Origin: an uncultured Verrucomicrobiota bacterium
Lineage (GTDB): Bacteria > Verrucomicrobiota > Kiritimatiellia > CAIVKH01
Reading direction: 5' to 3'
DNA: 64,000 nucleotides
NCBI GenBank assembly: GCA_937996795.1
Contig: CALKUH010000018.1
Coordinates: 3,083 to 67,082, forward strand
The notes beneath the pieces were generated by a model that searched no databases, was not told the origin of the DNA, and saw nothing but the letters and a program-made list of their open reading frames with translations. Below, one piece after another: positions 8,871 to 16,922 of this stretch. The translations under genes were made by a program, and so were the position numbers. Numbering within the stretch: the stretch's first letter is position 1; every line of letters starts with the position of its first letter.

Positions 8871-8899
8871 ATCATAGGTCAACACTAAATAATCATCAA
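8871..8899 (-). promoter_or_regulatory. Sigma70-like promoter of the dehydrogenase operon
   Basis: On the minus strand a TTGATG -35 box and a TATGAT -10 box are separated by 17 bp. Transcription would start near 8864, inside the operator palindrome. Confidence 0.6.
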
Positions 8900-8922
8900 A
8901 AGCGGGGGCGGCGTCCCCGCGC

Positions 8923-9873
8923 TCAGGCGGGGCTTACGCGGACGCGGTTGCGCAGGGCCGCCGCGGCGGCGGCGTCCACGAGGCCGGGAATTTCGGTATG
9001 GGCGTGGGCGGTGCCGCACGCGAGGGCGAAGGTGGCGGCATTGAGCAGGGTGTCGCCGCGTTGCAGGCCGTACAGCAGGCCCGCCGTCACGGCGTCGCCG
9101 CTGCCGATGGGATTCAGCGCCTTGATGGCCGGTGGCGTGAGGGTCCAGTTCCCGCCGGGACCCGACAGGAAAGCCGCGCCGGGTCCGTCGGTCACCAGCA
9201 CGCTGCCGGCGCCCTGTTCGCGCAGGCCCTGGATGGCCTTCCAGCGTGGCGCCGGTGCCTGCACGTCGTATCCGCAAATGACGCCGAGCTCATCGGCATT
9301 GATCTTCACCAGCGCCGGTCGCTCCGCCAGCATGATGCGGAAGGGCTCGCCCTGGGAGTCGACGCAGACCGAGGCACCCGCCGCGTGGGCCTGGCGCACG
9401 AAATCCGCGAGGCGCTCCGGCGCCGCGCCGGGCGGCAGCGCCCCGCTGATCGCGAGCCAGCCGCATCCGGGCAGGGCCTGGTGCATCAATTCGATGAACT
9501 GGCGCCATTCCGATTCCGTCGGCGGCGTGGCTTCCTCAACCAGCTCGGTGACCCGCCCGCTCTCCACTTCGATCAGCGTGTGGCAGTTCCGTGTCGGCGC
9601 CGCCGTCACCACCCAGCGCGCGTCGATCCCGAGCGTGGCGACTTCCCGCTCAATCTGTGCGCCGCCGGGCCCGCCCTGGAACCCGACGAGACGCGGCTGT
9701 GCGCCGAGGCGCGCGAACACGGCGGCCACGTTCACGCCCTTGCCTGAAGGCGAGACGCGCACGCTCCGCGCGCGGTTCACCTCGCCCGGTTTCAGCGCGC
9801 CGAAGAAGAGGGTGCGCTGGAGCGCGGGCGTGATCGCGAGGCACAGCACCGGGCGCTGGTCGCGGGTGCTCAT
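8923..9873 (-). CDS. PfkB-family sugar kinase, 1-phosphofructokinase/tagatose-6-phosphate kinase type
   Basis: The 316-aa protein opens with CLAITPALQRTLFF and has the FruK/LacC-like motif RVSPSGKGVNVAAVFARLG. The C-terminal PfkB signature contains NPIGSGDAVTAGLLYG, with the catalytic Asp in GSGDAV. Family members phosphorylate hexose phosphates such as fructose-1-P or tagatose-6-P with ATP. The start at 9873 overlaps the stop of the upstream gene (ATGA), so the two are translationally coupled. In this cluster a ketose phosphate made by the neighbouring dehydrogenases is a plausible substrate. Confidence 0.85.
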   Translation of the reverse strand: MSTRDQRPVLCLAITPALQRTLFFGALKPGEVNRARSVRVSPSGKGVNVAAVFARLGAQPRLVGFQGGPGGAQIEREVATLGIDARWVVTAAPTRNCHTLIEVESGRVTELVEEATPPTESEWRQFIELMHQALPGCGWLAISGALPPGAAPERLADFVRQAHAAGASVCVDSQGEPFRIMLAERPALVKINADELGVICGYDVQAPAPRWKAIQGLREQGAGSVLVTDGPGAAFLSGPGGNWTLTPPAIKALNPIGSGDAVTAGLLYGLQRGDTLLNAATFALACGTAHAHTEIPGLVDAAAAAALRNRVRVSPA

Positions 9874-10790
9874 CGTGCGGCCGGGGTGCCCGCGAGCAGC
9901 GGGCGCAGGGCGCGATCCAGCGCCTTCTCCGAGAAGTCCTTCACCACGGACGGGAACACGCGCCACGTCTCCACATGGCGCGCCTTCGCGCCGGGCTTCA
10001 ACGACACCAGCGCGCCGAGGCTTTCCAGCTCGAGGAAGTTCTCGTTGGTGAAAATCTCCGCGTTGCAGCCCATGTCGGCGTACGTCGCCTTCGGGTCAAA
10101 CGTGTGTCGCTTCACGAACGTCGCGTGGGGCAGGGCATAGGCCATCCACGCGGGCGTCGAACCGAAGCCGGCCTTCTGCGGGCGCGTGTTGCGGACGTCC
10201 TGCCGCAGCAGCACATAGCGCTCGCCCCACGTCCAGCGCGGGTCGGCCATGTTCGTGTACTTCCACATCACCAGCGGTCGCGCGGGCAGCAGGTTCTCCG
10301 TGTGGCTGCCGTACGCCTCCTGCGGAAGGATCGCGACGCCGCCCGGCGCCATCACCGACAGCGACCACGGCGCGACCGTCACGGCCTTCCGGCCGCGGTG
10401 CGTCAGCACGTGCTCCACTCGCACCGCGCCGTTCTCAAGGCGGATGCGCAATTCCTTCTGCAGGCCCGACGGACGGTCCGGCCGTTGCGTGAGGCGAAGC
10501 TCCCGCCCGTTCCATGTCCACGGCACCGGCACGTTGTCCGTCACGTACGTCAGCGCCTTCAGCTCCGGCGCGATCCAGAACCGGTGTCCGCCGTAGATGT
10601 TCCACGCGCGGTCGCCGGTGCGGCCCATCTGCTCGTCGAACTCCTTGAACAGGTTCGGCCCGCCGACGCGCGCGAGGCGGATCACCCGCGGCCCGACATC
10701 CGTCGTGATCACGAGTTCGGTCTTGCCGTCGCTGAGGCGGAGGCAATTCGGCCACCCGCCATACGCCAGTTTCGCAAGTGTGGTCTTCAT
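9870..10790 (-). CDS. DUF4380-like protein, possible carbohydrate-binding or mutarotase fold
   Basis: The 306-aa cytoplasmic protein has the look of DUF4380 proteins: TTDVGPRVIRLARVGGPNLF near the N-terminus, YGGHRFWIAPE around residue 78, and MGCNAEIFTNENFLELESLG in the second half. The family has an aldose-epimerase-like beta-sandwich appearance and is common in sugar-use clusters, but its activity is not established. The stop overlaps the kinase start, and the gene begins 3 bp after the SDR stop. A role in handling a sugar intermediate is inferred from context only. Confidence 0.7.
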   Translation of the reverse strand: MKTTLAKLAYGGWPNCLRLSDGKTELVITTDVGPRVIRLARVGGPNLFKEFDEQMGRTGDRAWNIYGGHRFWIAPELKALTYVTDNVPVPWTWNGRELRLTQRPDRPSGLQKELRIRLENGAVRVEHVLTHRGRKAVTVAPWSLSVMAPGGVAILPQEAYGSHTENLLPARPLVMWKYTNMADPRWTWGERYVLLRQDVRNTRPQKAGFGSTPAWMAYALPHATFVKRHTFDPKATYADMGCNAEIFTNENFLELESLGALVSLKPGAKARHVETWRVFPSVVKDFSEKALDRALRPLLAGTPAAR

Positions 10791-10793
10791 GAA

Positions 10794-11603
10794 TTACCGC
10801 ATCTCCTGTCCGCCGGTGACATTGATCGCCTGGCCCGTCATGTAGCTCGACTGGCTCGACCCGAGGAACGCGACGACATTGCCGATGTCCTCGTAGGTGC
10901 AGCCGCGCCGCAGCGGGACCTGATTCACATAAAATTCGCGCACGTCGTCCAGCGTCTTCGCGCCGGGCACCTTGCCCGCCTTGAAGTACTGCACGAACAG
11001 GCCGCGCTCCGGGTCCGTCCACAACGGCGACTCCAGCAAATTGCCCGGGCACACCGCGTTGACGCGCACGCCGTGCGGCGCCATCTCCAGCGCGATGCTC
11101 TGCACCAGGCCGATGCCGCCGAACTTGCTCGCCGCATAGGCGGAGTTCGCCGCGCTGCCTTTTTTGCCCGACTTCGAGTTGATCTGGATGATCGAGCCGG
11201 CCTTCTGCGCCTTCATGATCCGGCACGCGTGCTTGAAGGTCAGGAACTGGCCGAACAGATTGACGTTCATCACCGCGCGCCACTTCTCGGCGTCCGCGTC
11301 CGTGATCGGCTCTGCGATCAGGATCGCCGCGTTCGCGACGACGACGTCCACGCGGCCGAACGCGCGCTGCGCCTCGGCAAACAGCCGCTCCACGTCGGCC
11401 TCCTTCGTGATGTCGCCCGCGACCGCGATCGTCTTTTTGCCCGTCGCCGCGGCGACGGCCTCCGCGGTCTTCCGCACGGCCTCCTCCTTGAGGTCGAACA
11501 GCGCCACGTCGCAGCCTTCCTTCGCGAGCCGCTCCGCCAGCGCCGCGCCGAGTCCCTGCGCCGCGCCCGTAATGACCGCCTTCTTGTCCGTCAACATGCT
11601 CAT
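10794..11603 (-). CDS. SDR dehydrogenase, sorbitol-6-phosphate 2-dehydrogenase (SrlD)-like
   Basis: The 269-aa short-chain dehydrogenase has the cofactor motif ITGAAQGLGAALAERLA, the NAA motif (VVANAAIL), catalytic Ser in INSKSGKKGS and the YxxxK pair in AYAASKFGGIGL. The GNLLESPLW and TGQSINVTGGQ-like tail (TGQAINVTGGQEMR) are characteristic of SrlD-type enzymes, which oxidise sorbitol-6-P to fructose-6-P. The ATG at 11603 follows the upstream gene's stop by 14 bp, while an alternative start at 11663 would overlap it. Substrate assignment is by similarity and needs testing. Confidence 0.8.
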   Translation of the reverse strand: MSMLTDKKAVITGAAQGLGAALAERLAKEGCDVALFDLKEEAVRKTAEAVAAATGKKTIAVAGDITKEADVERLFAEAQRAFGRVDVVVANAAILIAEPITDADAEKWRAVMNVNLFGQFLTFKHACRIMKAQKAGSIIQINSKSGKKGSAANSAYAASKFGGIGLVQSIALEMAPHGVRVNAVCPGNLLESPLWTDPERGLFVQYFKAGKVPGAKTLDDVREFYVNQVPLRRGCTYEDIGNVVAFLGSSQSSYMTGQAINVTGGQEMR

Positions 11604-11617
11604 GATGGTTTCCTTGT

Positions 11618-13180
11618 TTACGAAAATGCTTCCAACAGGGCTTTTTCCGCCGCCAGTGTCCACGCGCCGTCGTTGAGCTTCGCTGCCACCGCGGGATGCG
11701 TCTTGTGCAATTCCGTCAGCGGCGTCAGGGGCAGGCCCTTGCAGCTCGGGTACACGAGGATCTTGCCCGCGATGAGCTGCTTCTCCACCGCGCGGATGCC
11801 GTCGATCGCGCCGTCGAGGCCGCTGACCGCCGCCACCGACAGGTTCGTGTCGAGCGAGCGATCGGTGACCTTCTTCAGGACGATGCGCATATCCTCCAGC
11901 GTGCTGCCGCTGGTCCCGATGAAATACGCCTGCTTCTCGACATAGGCGTCGAGGTTGAGCGGATGCGACACGGTCGCCGGGATGCCGGCGAAAATGTTGA
12001 TCACCGCGCGGTGCGCGGCCTGCTCCACCGCCTGCGCGACGAGCGCGGGCACCGGCACCATCAGCGCGATGTAGCCGAACGGCCCCGCGGGCGGGTTCGT
12101 CTTCGCGTTGTACGTCTCAAACACCACGCCGCGTTCCTTCGCCAGCGGCGCCGCCACCTTGCGCAACTGCGCGAGGCGCTCGTCGCTCATGTCGCCGCCG
12201 AGCACGCGCACGCCGGGCACGCCCTGGCAGATGTCGCGGATCACATGCATCGTGCCCATCGGGCCCGCCGCGCCGACGACATTGATCACGTCGTTCGCGC
12301 GGATTTCGCCCGTCGCCGGGATCGCCGCATAGCCGTCCGCCGGGTTCGCCCCGGTCGTGCCGGTGATGCGCACGCCGCCGTAGTGTACGCGGCCGACCGG
12401 CGTCACCACCGGGCGTCCGAACCGCTGCCCGTTCAGCACGAGGTTCACGAGGCCGTTCTTCGCGACTTTCGGGAACAGCGCCTCCAGCAGGTCCGCGTCC
12501 GCGCCGATGAACACGAGGTCATCGATCGACTCGTCCTTGAGACCCGCCACGCGCGCGCGGTCGAATGTCTTCACGTCCACCGTCAGCGCCACGCCGCCCT
12601 TTTTCGGCGCCTGCCGCTCGCGCACGACGTAGGAATCCTCCACGCAGGCCCACGGCTCGACGAGCGCGATGGCCGACGCGGACAAATCGCCCGCCGCCGG
12701 GATCAGCATCGAATCGCCGTCCGGCGCGGTGATCACGCGCTCATCCATCAGCACGTACTCCTGCAGCGCGCCCTCGAAGTTGTAGCCGAACGCCGCGTTC
12801 GAGTTCGCCGTCTTCAGCCAGCGGTAATCCGTCTGCACGAGCCGCCGGTCGCCCGGCTTCACGCTGCGCACCGCGGACCCGACCGCGATCACCTGCACCA
12901 CCGTTTCGTGGCCCGGCACCGTCGGCTTGTCGTTCGGCACATAGCTCGGGATCTCCGCGAGCGTCTCGCGCGTCAGCGCCGTCAGCACATCCGACTTGCG
13001 GACGTGGCCGTGGAACTGCTTCAGCAGTTTCAGGTCGGAGAAGCAGAGGCCGGTCACCTCGACGCGCGCGAGGATCTGGTGCGGGCCGGGCTGCAGCACG
13101 GGCTTCGCCGTGTTCAGGCGCAATTCATCGGGGCCGACGAGTTGTACGGCGCGCTGCGTTTCGGGGGTGGTCGTCGTCAT
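11618..13180 (-). CDS. Zinc-type MDR alcohol/polyol dehydrogenase, long form
   Basis: The 520-aa protein belongs to the medium-chain dehydrogenase superfamily but is longer than the usual 340-410 aa. The N-terminal GroES-like domain has the zinc/catalytic region VEVTGLCFSDLKLLKQFHGH and VPGHETVVQVI. The Rossmann domain has VINVVGAAGPMGTMHVI around residue 310. An insertion at about 190-290 (residues QAPKKGGVALTVDV onward) separates the two. The architecture resembles L-sorbose-1-phosphate reductase-type enzymes. With the SrlD-like neighbour it could interconvert a ketose phosphate and a polyol phosphate; this is inference. Confidence 0.75.
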   Translation of the reverse strand: MTTTTPETQRAVQLVGPDELRLNTAKPVLQPGPHQILARVEVTGLCFSDLKLLKQFHGHVRKSDVLTALTRETLAEIPSYVPNDKPTVPGHETVVQVIAVGSAVRSVKPGDRRLVQTDYRWLKTANSNAAFGYNFEGALQEYVLMDERVITAPDGDSMLIPAAGDLSASAIALVEPWACVEDSYVVRERQAPKKGGVALTVDVKTFDRARVAGLKDESIDDLVFIGADADLLEALFPKVAKNGLVNLVLNGQRFGRPVVTPVGRVHYGGVRITGTTGANPADGYAAIPATGEIRANDVINVVGAAGPMGTMHVIRDICQGVPGVRVLGGDMSDERLAQLRKVAAPLAKERGVVFETYNAKTNPPAGPFGYIALMVPVPALVAQAVEQAAHRAVINIFAGIPATVSHPLNLDAYVEKQAYFIGTSGSTLEDMRIVLKKVTDRSLDTNLSVAAVSGLDGAIDGIRAVEKQLIAGKILVYPSCKGLPLTPLTELHKTHPAVAAKLNDGAWTLAAEKALLEAFS

Positions 13181-13275
13181 GTGCTCTCCTTGTTCAATCG
13201 GTGTTTTGCAACGTCTGTAAAAAGTTTTTTGCGGGTGTCCAACGTCTGTAAATTACAGGGCCTGTAAAAACGGGC

Positions 13276-14610
13276 CTACAGCCTCCGGCGGATCGCGTCG
13301 GGCGTTTCGTCGGGGGTGAGGCCGGTGAGTTTCGCCTCGGTTTCCGGCGTGAGCGCGGCGCCGAGCGCGGCGAACCAGGCGAGGCGGTCCTCACGGCGGG
13401 GCAGGTGCTGTTCGGCCCACGGGCCGAGGTAGCCGATGCCGGCGGCGCGCTGGAGCGCGGTGTGCGCGTAAAGGACGAACGCGCCGCGGCGGAAGGTGGG
13501 GACGAGAGGGCGCAGGGCCTCATCGTCGAAGGCGTCGACGAACTTCTGGCCGTAGCTGTTCATCTCGGTTCCGGCGATGACGGGCCAGTTCAGGCGCTCG
13601 GCGAGGGCGACGACGTCGTGCAGGTGCTGGCGTTTCGCGTCGGGTTTGCCGGGCGTGAAGTTGCGGTCTGGGATGATGTTCAGCGCGGCGGCGCCGGAGA
13701 GCGCGGCGACGGCGCACCAGTGGGCCATCTTGCCTTCCACCGGCGACGTGCCGTCGAGCCATGCGACGGTGGGGATCGCGCCGCTTTGCAGGGCGAATTG
13801 GTTGAAGTCGGCGAGGGGCGGGAACGTTTCCGGCGTCGGGGCGACGTAGCCGGGTCCGCCGGATTTCATCAGTTTTGCGCGGATCAGGTTCAGGAGCTTC
13901 GGCGATTCGGGCAGGTCTTCCGCGGACAGGCCGGGGCCGAGCTTGGTGCTCCAGAAGGCGAGCAGGCCCTCGGGGCCGATGAGGCGGGCGGCCTTGCGCG
14001 CATAGGCGAGCACGAGGTGGCGCTCCGTCGCGTTGCCGCCGGGCGTCAGCGGGCGCACGTCGGTCGCATAGTCCAGCGCGACCGCGCCGAGCACGGCGTT
14101 GACGCGGGCGACGACATCGCGGTTGCGGTGCTCCGAACGTTCCCGCAGGTCTTTGAGGAAGGCGGCGGGCAGGCGGGCCGTGGGGGGATGCGCGAAGCCG
14201 CAGGCCATGTGGTAGGCGACGCCCGGTTCGCCGGGGGAGTTGATGACGCTGGTCGCGAATTCGGGGACATAGACGCGCGTTTCAAGGCTGACCACGGTGC
14301 GGAGGCCGAGCTGGCGTCCCGCGGCGTGGAACTCGTCCAGCCCGTCCAGCACGTCGAAATCGACGATGCCCGCGACCTCCATGCCGAAGCGGCGCGCGAG
14401 CAGGGCGTAGCGGGCGGGGGAGTAGTTGTAACAATTAAAGGAGTGGAAGGTGTGCGCGTGGAGGTTGCCGGGCTTCGTCGCGGCGGGCGCCGCTTCGCGC
14501 TCCTCCGTGGCGCGCCGCGCCAGGCGATCCAGCGCCGGCCCGCGTACCGCGGGCTCCAGCCGGTCCAACTCTACATCCCATTCCGCGCCGTCAAGTATGT
14601 CTGTGCTCAT
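13276..14610 (-). CDS. PHP-domain metal-dependent phosphoesterase-like protein
   Basis: The 444-aa protein contains the PHP entry motif NLHAHTFHSFNCYNYSPARYA at residues about 48-68, with HxH metal ligands. Further candidates are the acidic/His residues in GIVDFDVLDGL, SLETRVYVPEF and VIAGTEMNSYGQKFVDAF. PHP proteins hydrolyse phosphate esters using a multinuclear metal site. This one is longer than typical and may act on a sugar phosphate in the cluster. It is first in the minus-strand group and diverges from the second DeoR regulator across a 157-bp gap. Confidence 0.7.
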   Translation of the reverse strand: MSTDILDGAEWDVELDRLEPAVRGPALDRLARRATEEREAAPAATKPGNLHAHTFHSFNCYNYSPARYALLARRFGMEVAGIVDFDVLDGLDEFHAAGRQLGLRTVVSLETRVYVPEFATSVINSPGEPGVAYHMACGFAHPPTARLPAAFLKDLRERSEHRNRDVVARVNAVLGAVALDYATDVRPLTPGGNATERHLVLAYARKAARLIGPEGLLAFWSTKLGPGLSAEDLPESPKLLNLIRAKLMKSGGPGYVAPTPETFPPLADFNQFALQSGAIPTVAWLDGTSPVEGKMAHWCAVAALSGAAALNIIPDRNFTPGKPDAKRQHLHDVVALAERLNWPVIAGTEMNSYGQKFVDAFDDEALRPLVPTFRRGAFVLYAHTALQRAAGIGYLGPWAEQHLPRREDRLAWFAALGAALTPETEAKLTGLTPDETPDAIRRRL

Positions 14611-14767
14611 GTGTTGGTGTCTTTGCTTTTGTGTCCGAATATGCTTGAATCGATTTGCTTTGCAAGTCTAATCTCAAGAAATCGGATACAGGACTGTTCC
14701 GCATCGTTGGGATTAATGCTCTTATTAAGGAGCGGGACACGTCGCAAGATGGAAAGGTGGGTGGAAG
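14611..14767. promoter_or_regulatory. Divergent promoter region between PHP gene and second DeoR gene
   Basis: This AT-richer gap lies between two divergent start codons and must hold promoters for both directions. On the minus strand TTGCAA and TATTCG are 18 bp apart. An imperfect TTAATGCTCTTATTAA dyad lies close to the plus-strand gene. Individual boxes are weak, so only the region is called. Confidence 0.4.
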
Positions 14768-15526
14768 ATGTTAGCCCTCGAACGGCAGCGTGAGATTGTA
14801 AACGTGGTGGCGGCGCAGGGCCGGGCGCGCGTGAGCGAGCTGGCGGAGCGATTTGACGTCACGGAGGAAACGATCCGCCGCGATTTGGAGAAGCTGGAGG
14901 CGGACGGCAAGTTGGTGCGGAGCCACGGCGGCGCGGTGCCGGCGCTGGAGAAAGAGGCGCCGCACTGGCAGCGCGAGTTTGTGAACCAGACGGAGAAGGA
15001 GGCGATCGCGCGGGCGGCGGCGCGGATGGTGAACCCGGGCGAGCGCATCCTGCTGGACGCGAGTTCGACGGCGTGGTTCCTGGCGCAGCGGCTGGCGGAT
15101 CTCGAGTTGACGGTGATCACGAATTCGCTGCATTGCGCGCTGGTGCTGGGCGAGGGCGGCAAGGCGAAGGTCATTTCGCCCGGCGGAACGCTCGCGGCGA
15201 CGTCGCTGTCGTTTGTCGGTTCCGAGACGCAGCAGGCGCTGCGGCGCTATCACGGGGAAAAATTGTTCATGTCGTGCCGCGGGCTGGACCTACAGCGCGG
15301 GGCGAGCGACATCAGCGAGGAGCAGGCGATGGTGCGGCGCGTGTTGATGGAGATTGCCGACCAGCGCGTGTTGATGGTGGACAGCAGCAAGCTCGGCGTG
15401 CGCGCGCTGTCGATCATCGCATCCGCCGACGCGTTCACGCACATCATCACCGACGACAAGGCCGACCCGGACTTCTGCCGCCAGCTCGAACAGATGGGCG
15501 TCATTGTGCAGCGGGCGGGCCTGTGA
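14768..15526 (+). CDS. DeoR-family transcriptional regulator of the rhamnose-type cluster
   Basis: The 252-aa protein has the classic N-terminal DeoR helix-turn-helix (LALERQREIVNVVAAQGRA, then FDVTEETIRRDLEKLE) and the KLVRSHGGAV signature. The sensor domain has RILLDASSTAWFLAQRLADL and TVITNSLHCALVL. The start is preceded by a purine-rich GGTGGAAG site. It heads the plus-strand cluster of aldolase, kinase and transporter genes and probably represses it until a phosphorylated sugar appears. Confidence 0.88.
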   Translation: MLALERQREIVNVVAAQGRARVSELAERFDVTEETIRRDLEKLEADGKLVRSHGGAVPALEKEAPHWQREFVNQTEKEAIARAAARMVNPGERILLDASSTAWFLAQRLADLELTVITNSLHCALVLGEGGKAKVISPGGTLAATSLSFVGSETQQALRRYHGEKLFMSCRGLDLQRGASDISEEQAMVRRVLMEIADQRVLMVDSSKLGVRALSIIASADAFTHIITDDKADPDFCRQLEQMGVIVQRAGL

Positions 15527-15602
15527 CCTCGTGCCCGTCCTCGTTCTCCTCCTCGTGCTCGAACGATGAGGGATCGAGAACGGGGACGACAACGAGAAGA
15601 AG

Positions 15603-16922
15603 ATGAATACACCCAACTTATTGCATCCGCGCGACGAACTGATGCGGACGATGGAGCGGATTTACCGCTACCGCATGACGACGACGTCGGGCGGGAACCT
15701 GTCGATCCGCGAGCCGGACGGCACGATCTGGATCACGCCGGCCCGCGTGGACAAGGGCGCGCTGCGGCGCGAGGACATCGTGCGCGTGTCGCCGTCGGGC
15801 CGCGTCGAGGGCCTGCATCCGCCGTCGTCCGAACTGCCGTTCCACCGCGCGATCTACAAGGCGCGCCCCGACCTGCGCGCCATTGTGCATGCACACCCGG
15901 TGGCGCTCGTGGCGTTCAGCATCTGCCGCGAGGCGCCGGACACGCGGCTGCTGCACCAGGCGCGGCAGGTCTGCGGCGAGGTCGGCGTGGCGGCGTATGC
16001 GATACCGGGCAGCGAGCTGCTGGGCCGACGGATCGCGGACACGTTCGCGAAGGGTTTCCAATGCGTCGTGCTCGAAAATCACGGCGTCGTCGTGGGCGGC
16101 GAGGATCTGAAGTCCGCGTTCCAGCGGTTCGAGACGCTGGAGTTCACGGCGAAGACGATCATCAAGGCGCGGCAGCTGGGCCGCGTGAAATACCTCAGCG
16201 ACGCGCAGGTCGCCCTTGCGCGCGGCGCGGCGCAGGCGTTGCCGTTCCGCCCGGTGGCCGAGGCGGGCAGCGCGGAGCGCGAGCTGCGGCACCAGGTGTG
16301 CAGTTTCGTGCGGCGCGGCTACGACCAGCGGTTGTTGATCAGCACGGAGGGCTCGTTCTCCGCGCGGCTCGACGACGATGCGTTTCTCATCACGCCGTAC
16401 CGTGAGGACCGGCGCGCGTTGGAGGTGGACGACCTTGTGCTGGTGCGTGGCGGCGCGGCGGAGGAGGGCAAGACCCCCAGCCGCGCGAGCGCGAATCACC
16501 GCGCGATCTACCGGGCCGACCCGCGGGTCCGCGCGATCGTGAACGCGTATACGGTTAACGCCACGGCGTTCAGCGTGAGCGGCGCGGCGCTGGACGCGCG
16601 CACGATCCCGGAGAGCTATATTTTCCTGCGCGAAGTCGCGCGCGTGCCGTTCGGCGCGCAGTTCACCGACCCGGCGCGCCTCGCGGCGGCGCTGTCGATG
16701 GACCAGCCGGTCGCGCTGATGGAGAACGACGGCGTGATGGTCTGCGGGACCAGCGTGCTGGACGCGTTCGACCGCCTGGAAGTGTTGGAATCCACCGCCG
16801 AAGCCATCATCAACGCCCGCCATCTCGGCCCGATCCGCGCGATGCCCGCGCGCGTCGTGGCCGACCTGCGGCGTGCATTCAACCTGCCGGCCCCGCGCCG
16901 CGCGAAGAAGGGAACCCCATGA
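15603..16922 (+). CDS. Tandem class II aldolase/adducin protein, second domain degenerate
   Basis: The 439-aa protein contains two class II aldolase domains, whereas FucA- and RhaD-type enzymes have one. Domain 1 (about 5-210) has the phosphate-binding SGGNLSIR, the catalytic Glu in PSSELPFHRAIY and the zinc ligands HAHP, with a further His in LENHGVVVGG. Domain 2 (about 225-425) keeps the fold (STEGSFSARL, ANHRAIYRADPRVRAIV) but reads NAYT where HAHP should be and has END for ENH. It thus appears to lack metal ligands. Likely reaction: retro-aldol cleavage of a ketose-1-phosphate to DHAP and lactaldehyde. The stop overlaps the rhamnulokinase start. Confidence 0.8.
   Translation: MNTPNLLHPRDELMRTMERIYRYRMTTTSGGNLSIREPDGTIWITPARVDKGALRREDIVRVSPSGRVEGLHPPSSELPFHRAIYKARPDLRAIVHAHPVALVAFSICREAPDTRLLHQARQVCGEVGVAAYAIPGSELLGRRIADTFAKGFQCVVLENHGVVVGGEDLKSAFQRFETLEFTAKTIIKARQLGRVKYLSDAQVALARGAAQALPFRPVAEAGSAERELRHQVCSFVRRGYDQRLLISTEGSFSARLDDDAFLITPYREDRRALEVDDLVLVRGGAAEEGKTPSRASANHRAIYRADPRVRAIVNAYTVNATAFSVSGAALDARTIPESYIFLREVARVPFGAQFTDPARLAAALSMDQPVALMENDGVMVCGTSVLDAFDRLEVLESTAEAIINARHLGPIRAMPARVVADLRRAFNLPAPRRAKKGTP

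Noticed and set aside
9975..13267. Long plus-strand frames opposite the dehydrogenase genes
   Set aside because: Antisense shadows; the minus-strand genes have clear family motifs and coupled starts.
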